A stretch of DNA of 64,000 nt from an uncultured Lachnospiraceae bacterium (GTDB lineage: Bacteria > Bacillota > Clostridia > Lachnospirales > Lachnospiraceae). The notes under the pieces are model-generated. The model made no database searches. It saw only the letters and a program-made list of their open reading frames with translations, and was not told where the DNA came from. Below, one piece after another: positions 61,576 through 64,000 of the stretch (its first letter is position 1; each line of letters opens with the position of its first letter). The position numbers and the translations under genes are program-made. The DNA is taken from assembly GCA_947174505.1 (NCBI GenBank), contig CAMWJF010000002.1:118528-182527 (forward strand), given 5' to 3'.

Positions 61576-62907
61576 ATGAACAAAGATTTGACCATCGGAG
61601 AACCAAAAAAAGTACTGTGGCAGTTTTGTCTTCCTCTCTTTGGCAGCATTATTTTCCAGCAGCTTTACAATATAGCAGACAGTCTGGTCGCCGGAAAGTT
61701 TATCGGTGAAAATGCGCTGGCTGCCGTGGGAAACAGCTATGAAATTACTCTGATTTTCATTGCCTTTGCCTTCGGCTGTAACATGGGATGCTCTGTTGTC
61801 GTCTCCCAATTGTTTGGCGCAAAAGACTATGGCAGACTGAAAACCGCCGTATCCACAGCGTGCATTTTCAGCGCTGCCGTATGCACAATACTAATGCTGG
61901 TTGGCATACTGGGATGCGGCCCGCTGCTTCGGCTGATCCGGACGCCGGAGGAACTGCTTGCGGACTCAAAACTTTATCTGGATATTTATGTTTGGGGACT
62001 GCCTTTTGTATTTTTCTACAACATAGCAACCGGCATCTTCTCCGCTCTGGGAGATTCCAAAACCCCCTTCTATTTTCTGGCGGTATCCTCCACGTCAAAT
62101 ATAGCGGTGGATATCCTGTTTGTAAAAGCCTTTCATATGGGAGTGGCAGGCGTGGCGTGGGCCACCTTTTTATGTCAGGGCGTGAGCTGCATTCTTGCCG
62201 TGTTGACCGTATGGCGGCGTCTGAAAGGAATAACGTGCGAGAAAAAACCGGCGCTGTTTGACGCCGGTCTGTTAAAAAGGATCGTGGTAATCGCCGTGCC
62301 GAGTATTCTCCAGCAAAGTTTTATTTCCATAGGAAACATCCTGATCCAGAGTGTCATCAACGGCTTCGGCGCCTCCGTCATGGCCGGATATTCCGCCGCC
62401 GTAAAGCTGAACAATCTGGTCATTACCTCCTTTACCACCATCGGAAACGGTATTTCCAATTTCGCGGCGCAGAATCAGGGCGCCGGAAAATACAGCCGTC
62501 TGAAAGACGGATTCCGGGCGGGCATCAAAATGGTATGGTGTCTGTGTGTACCCTTCTGCGTCCTCTACATTCTCCTCGGAAAGTACTTACTCCTTCTGTT
62601 CATGGAGGGGGATGCAGCCGCGGCCATGCTGACCGGGCGGCAGTTTTTATGGATTCTCTCCCCGTTTTATTTCGTCATATCCGCTAAACTGATTGCGGAC
62701 GGTATTCTCCGGGGCATCAGCGCCATGCGGCAGTTTATGGCGGCCACATTTACCGATCTGGTTCTGCGTGTGGTTCTGGCATTTTTCCTTTCCGACCTGA
62801 CGCAGAGCGCAATCGGCATCTGGTGCGCATGGCCTGTGGGCTGGACAATCGCTACCGCAATTTCCATCTTTTTTTATCGGAGGGAATGCAGGAAATTTCC
62901 CGGGTAG
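61576..62907 (+). CDS. MATE family efflux transporter (second copy)
   Basis: A 443-aa polytopic exporter with about twelve helices. It begins MNKDLTIGEPKKVLWQFCLP and shows LFGSIIFQQLYNIADSLVAG, a hallmark of the DinF/NorM group, with repeated halves (VVIAVPSILQQSFISIGNIL). It is not closely similar to the MATE at 25319-26644 beyond family level. The ATG at 61576 follows AAAGGGG. It is transcribed away from a LysR regulator, suggesting substrate-dependent induction. Confidence 0.9.
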   Translation: MNKDLTIGEPKKVLWQFCLPLFGSIIFQQLYNIADSLVAGKFIGENALAAVGNSYEITLIFIAFAFGCNMGCSVVVSQLFGAKDYGRLKTAVSTACIFSAAVCTILMLVGILGCGPLLRLIRTPEELLADSKLYLDIYVWGLPFVFFYNIATGIFSALGDSKTPFYFLAVSSTSNIAVDILFVKAFHMGVAGVAWATFLCQGVSCILAVLTVWRRLKGITCEKKPALFDAGLLKRIVVIAVPSILQQSFISIGNILIQSVINGFGASVMAGYSAAVKLNNLVITSFTTIGNGISNFAAQNQGAGKYSRLKDGFRAGIKMVWCLCVPFCVLYILLGKYLLLLFMEGDAAAAMLTGRQFLWILSPFYFVISAKLIADGILRGISAMRQFMAATFTDLVLRVVLAFFLSDLTQSAIGIWCAWPVGWTIATAISIFFYRRECRKFPG

Positions 62908-62945
62908 CAGATGCGCATTATCGTCCTCGAGCATCAAAGCAGTAT

Positions 62946-63428
62946 TCAAAATTTGTACTGCATAAAATTACCGTTCTTCACAAAACCGAAATCTGTATAG
63001 AGCAGCACTCCCATATCCGAAGCTGTGATCTGTACGCATCCACAGCCGTATTTTCTTGCCTCCTCTACCACATATGTCAGCAGCGTTTTGGCAATGCCCT
63101 GTCTGCGGTATTCATCGGAAGTAAACATACTGGAGAGGAGGCCGATCTTTCCGCTTGGGCAACTGAAATACGGCGGCTTTTCCACAAACGACATGCCGCT
63201 TGTTCCCACTATCTTCTCCCCGTCAACAGCCAGCCAGGAAACGTATGTGCCGTCCGCCATATGCCGCTGGTAATAATCAAGCAGAGATGGCGTTAAATCA
63301 AACTCCTCGGTCGCCCCTTCCTCCCGAAGCTGGCGAATCCTCATTGCGATAAAAGTATCCAGATCCTTTTCTGTATTGTATAGCCATAATACCACCCCTT
63401 TCGCACTAATCCTACACTTTAAATTCAT
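62946..63428 (-). CDS. GNAT-family N-acetyltransferase
   Basis: An acetyltransferase of about 160 aa with the acetyl-CoA loop in LLSSMFTSDEYRRQGIAKTLL near residues 100-120. It has LREEGATEEFD and a C-terminal strand GFVKNGNFMQYKF. The substrate is unknown. The ATG at 63428 follows GAGGGAG; an alternative start at 63470 uses an AAAGGA inside the recombinase remnant. The gene is immediately downstream of that remnant, so its original upstream region has been replaced. Confidence 0.82.
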   Translation of the reverse strand: MNLKCRISAKGVVLWLYNTEKDLDTFIAMRIRQLREEGATEEFDLTPSLLDYYQRHMADGTYVSWLAVDGEKIVGTSGMSFVEKPPYFSCPSGKIGLLSSMFTSDEYRRQGIAKTLLTYVVEEARKYGCGCVQITASDMGVLLYTDFGFVKNGNFMQYKF

Positions 63429-63456
63429 GTAATACGCTCCCTCATCCTCGCCCGAT

Positions 63457-63561
63457 TCAATTTTCTCCATATTTATCCTTTTGTGCATCCAGACTGTACC
63501 CATCTACCTGTATTGCTGTGGATACGCGGGTGTAGATATAGCATTTTTTCTTCTTAACCAT
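63457..63561 (-). pseudogene. Serine recombinase N-terminal remnant
   Basis: A 34-codon ORF with ribosome binding site GGGAGGG, beginning MVKKKKCYIYTRVSTAIQVD and continuing GYSLDAQKDKY. This is the catalytic N-terminus of large serine recombinases, including the nucleophilic Ser in TRVS and the following QxxGYSLDAQ. It breaks off after DKYGEN at a stop codon, so only about 34 residues of a protein of 400-550 aa survive. Confidence 0.8.
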
Positions 63562-63571
63562 TGCTCCCTCC

Positions 63572-63769
63572 CTAACTCTCCTTTTCTTTCATCAACTTCT
63601 CATATTTCAGCTGATACTCTATCAGCCACGGAATATATTCCGGCGGGGTGCGCCGCCCCGCCTCCCAATCCTCCAATGTGCGGACAGGTATCCTCGTATG
63701 AATTGAAAATTCTTTCCTATTCTCGCCCGTTTCCTCACGAAGTTCCGTTATTCTTTTTGCTATATCCAT
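63572..63769 (-). CDS. Small XRE-type helix-turn-helix protein
   Basis: A 65-residue protein: MDIAKRITELREETGENRKE, then IPVRTLEDWEAGRRTPPEYI. This is a compact helix-turn-helix with an unusual long last helix (WLIEYQLKYEKLMKEKES). The ATG at 63769 follows AGAGGATAA. Its end is 10 bp upstream of the recombinase remnant start. It could be an antitoxin-type regulator of a mobile element, now left behind with the remnant. Confidence 0.75.
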   Translation of the reverse strand: MDIAKRITELREETGENRKEFSIHTRIPVRTLEDWEAGRRTPPEYIPWLIEYQLKYEKLMKEKES

Positions 63770-63817
63770 ATTGATTATCCTCTTTTCAAAATTTTCTTGA
63801 CATCGCACAAACTTCAT

Positions 63818-64000
63818 GATAATTTTTTTTAAAGGGAAGCGGTTTTCTACCGTACGGTCTTTGGACTAAAGCGGCGTACGCGCTTTTTTTTATGTTTATG
63901 ATGTCATATAAGGGCTATCTCGCTATCCGTCAATACGATGGTGCTTTTTGAGTTTCCCCATTTTATGAGACATCATGTTGCACAATCAGCTATTTTAAAG
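63818..64000. other. Right-edge non-coding stretch with inverted repeats
   Basis: No gene is evident. It holds a small stem AAAGCG/CGCTTT with a run of T (63868-63891), a terminator-like feature on the plus strand, and the inverted octamers ATGATGTC (63898-63905) and GACATCAT (63969-63976) with partly matching flanks. It could be a mobile-element end, but the window stops here. Confidence 0.3.

Overview
The window looks like a chromosomal segment of a Gram-positive gut-type Clostridia, most likely a Lachnospiraceae member. The reasons are family-level: YesM/YesN-type two-component control of a xylo-oligosaccharide ABC system, LytTR and GHKL regulators, a TSCPD-domain protein beside murG, a FeoB-associated Cys-rich protein, many small XRE/MerR/AraC regulators, strong AGGAGG ribosome binding sites and moderate GC. 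No rRNA, tRNA or CRISPR array was seen. Most genes lie on the minus strand.

Layout. 1-4.5 kb: methyl-cycle genes (S-adenosylhomocysteinase, an amidohydrolase of the SAH/MTA deaminase family, a 2-hydroxyacid dehydrogenase) with a degenerate EAL-HDOD signalling protein. 4.5-13.8 kb: small accessory genes, namely a truncated PemK/MazF-like toxin with a 40-aa partner, a TipAS-type MerR regulator, an MFS exporter with an attenuator-like hairpin, a DUF1848 protein, an esterase, endonuclease IV, a nucleotidyltransferase, a FeoB-associated peptide, an S66 peptidase and an XRE protein with about twenty xxxxG pentads. 13.8-21.3 kb: four ABC half-exporters, a tandemly duplicated A-B pair. 21.6-24.6 kb: mazEF, a LytTR regulator with a soluble GHKL kinase, a degraded chemoreceptor fragment and an AT-rich nuclease-like gene.

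24.7-30.1 kb: a MATE exporter translationally coupled to a kinase-like protein, an AraC activator, a membrane-tailed XRE protein, a soluble CZB chemoreceptor and a PerR/Fur regulator with its own operator. 30.3-34.9 kb: a 1541-aa secreted surface protein. 35.1-45.2 kb: a complete xylo-oligosaccharide locus (GH8 reducing-end xylanase, two permeases, a solute-binding lipoprotein, response regulator, sensor kinase, GH43). 45.3-48.3 kb: housekeeping pgi, murG and a TSCPD gene.

49.5-58.5 kb: a minus-strand cluster that looks like a surface-glycopolymer pathway. It holds a polytopic glycosyltransferase, a GDPD-like protein, a GT2 transferase, a HAD phosphatase, a membrane glycosyltransferase fused to a uridine-kinase/phosphoribulokinase-like domain, a protein with two fused sugar nucleotidyltransferase domains, and a class II aldolase. 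58.7-64 kb: a DUF3990-type putative toxin pair, a hydrolase, a LysR/MATE divergent pair, a GNAT acetyltransferase, a serine-recombinase remnant and a small XRE protein. The least ordinary items are the two multidomain glycan proteins, the duplicated exporter with a small conserved-looking ORF in its leader, the xxxxG-repeat regulator, and several gene remnants marking past rearrangement.
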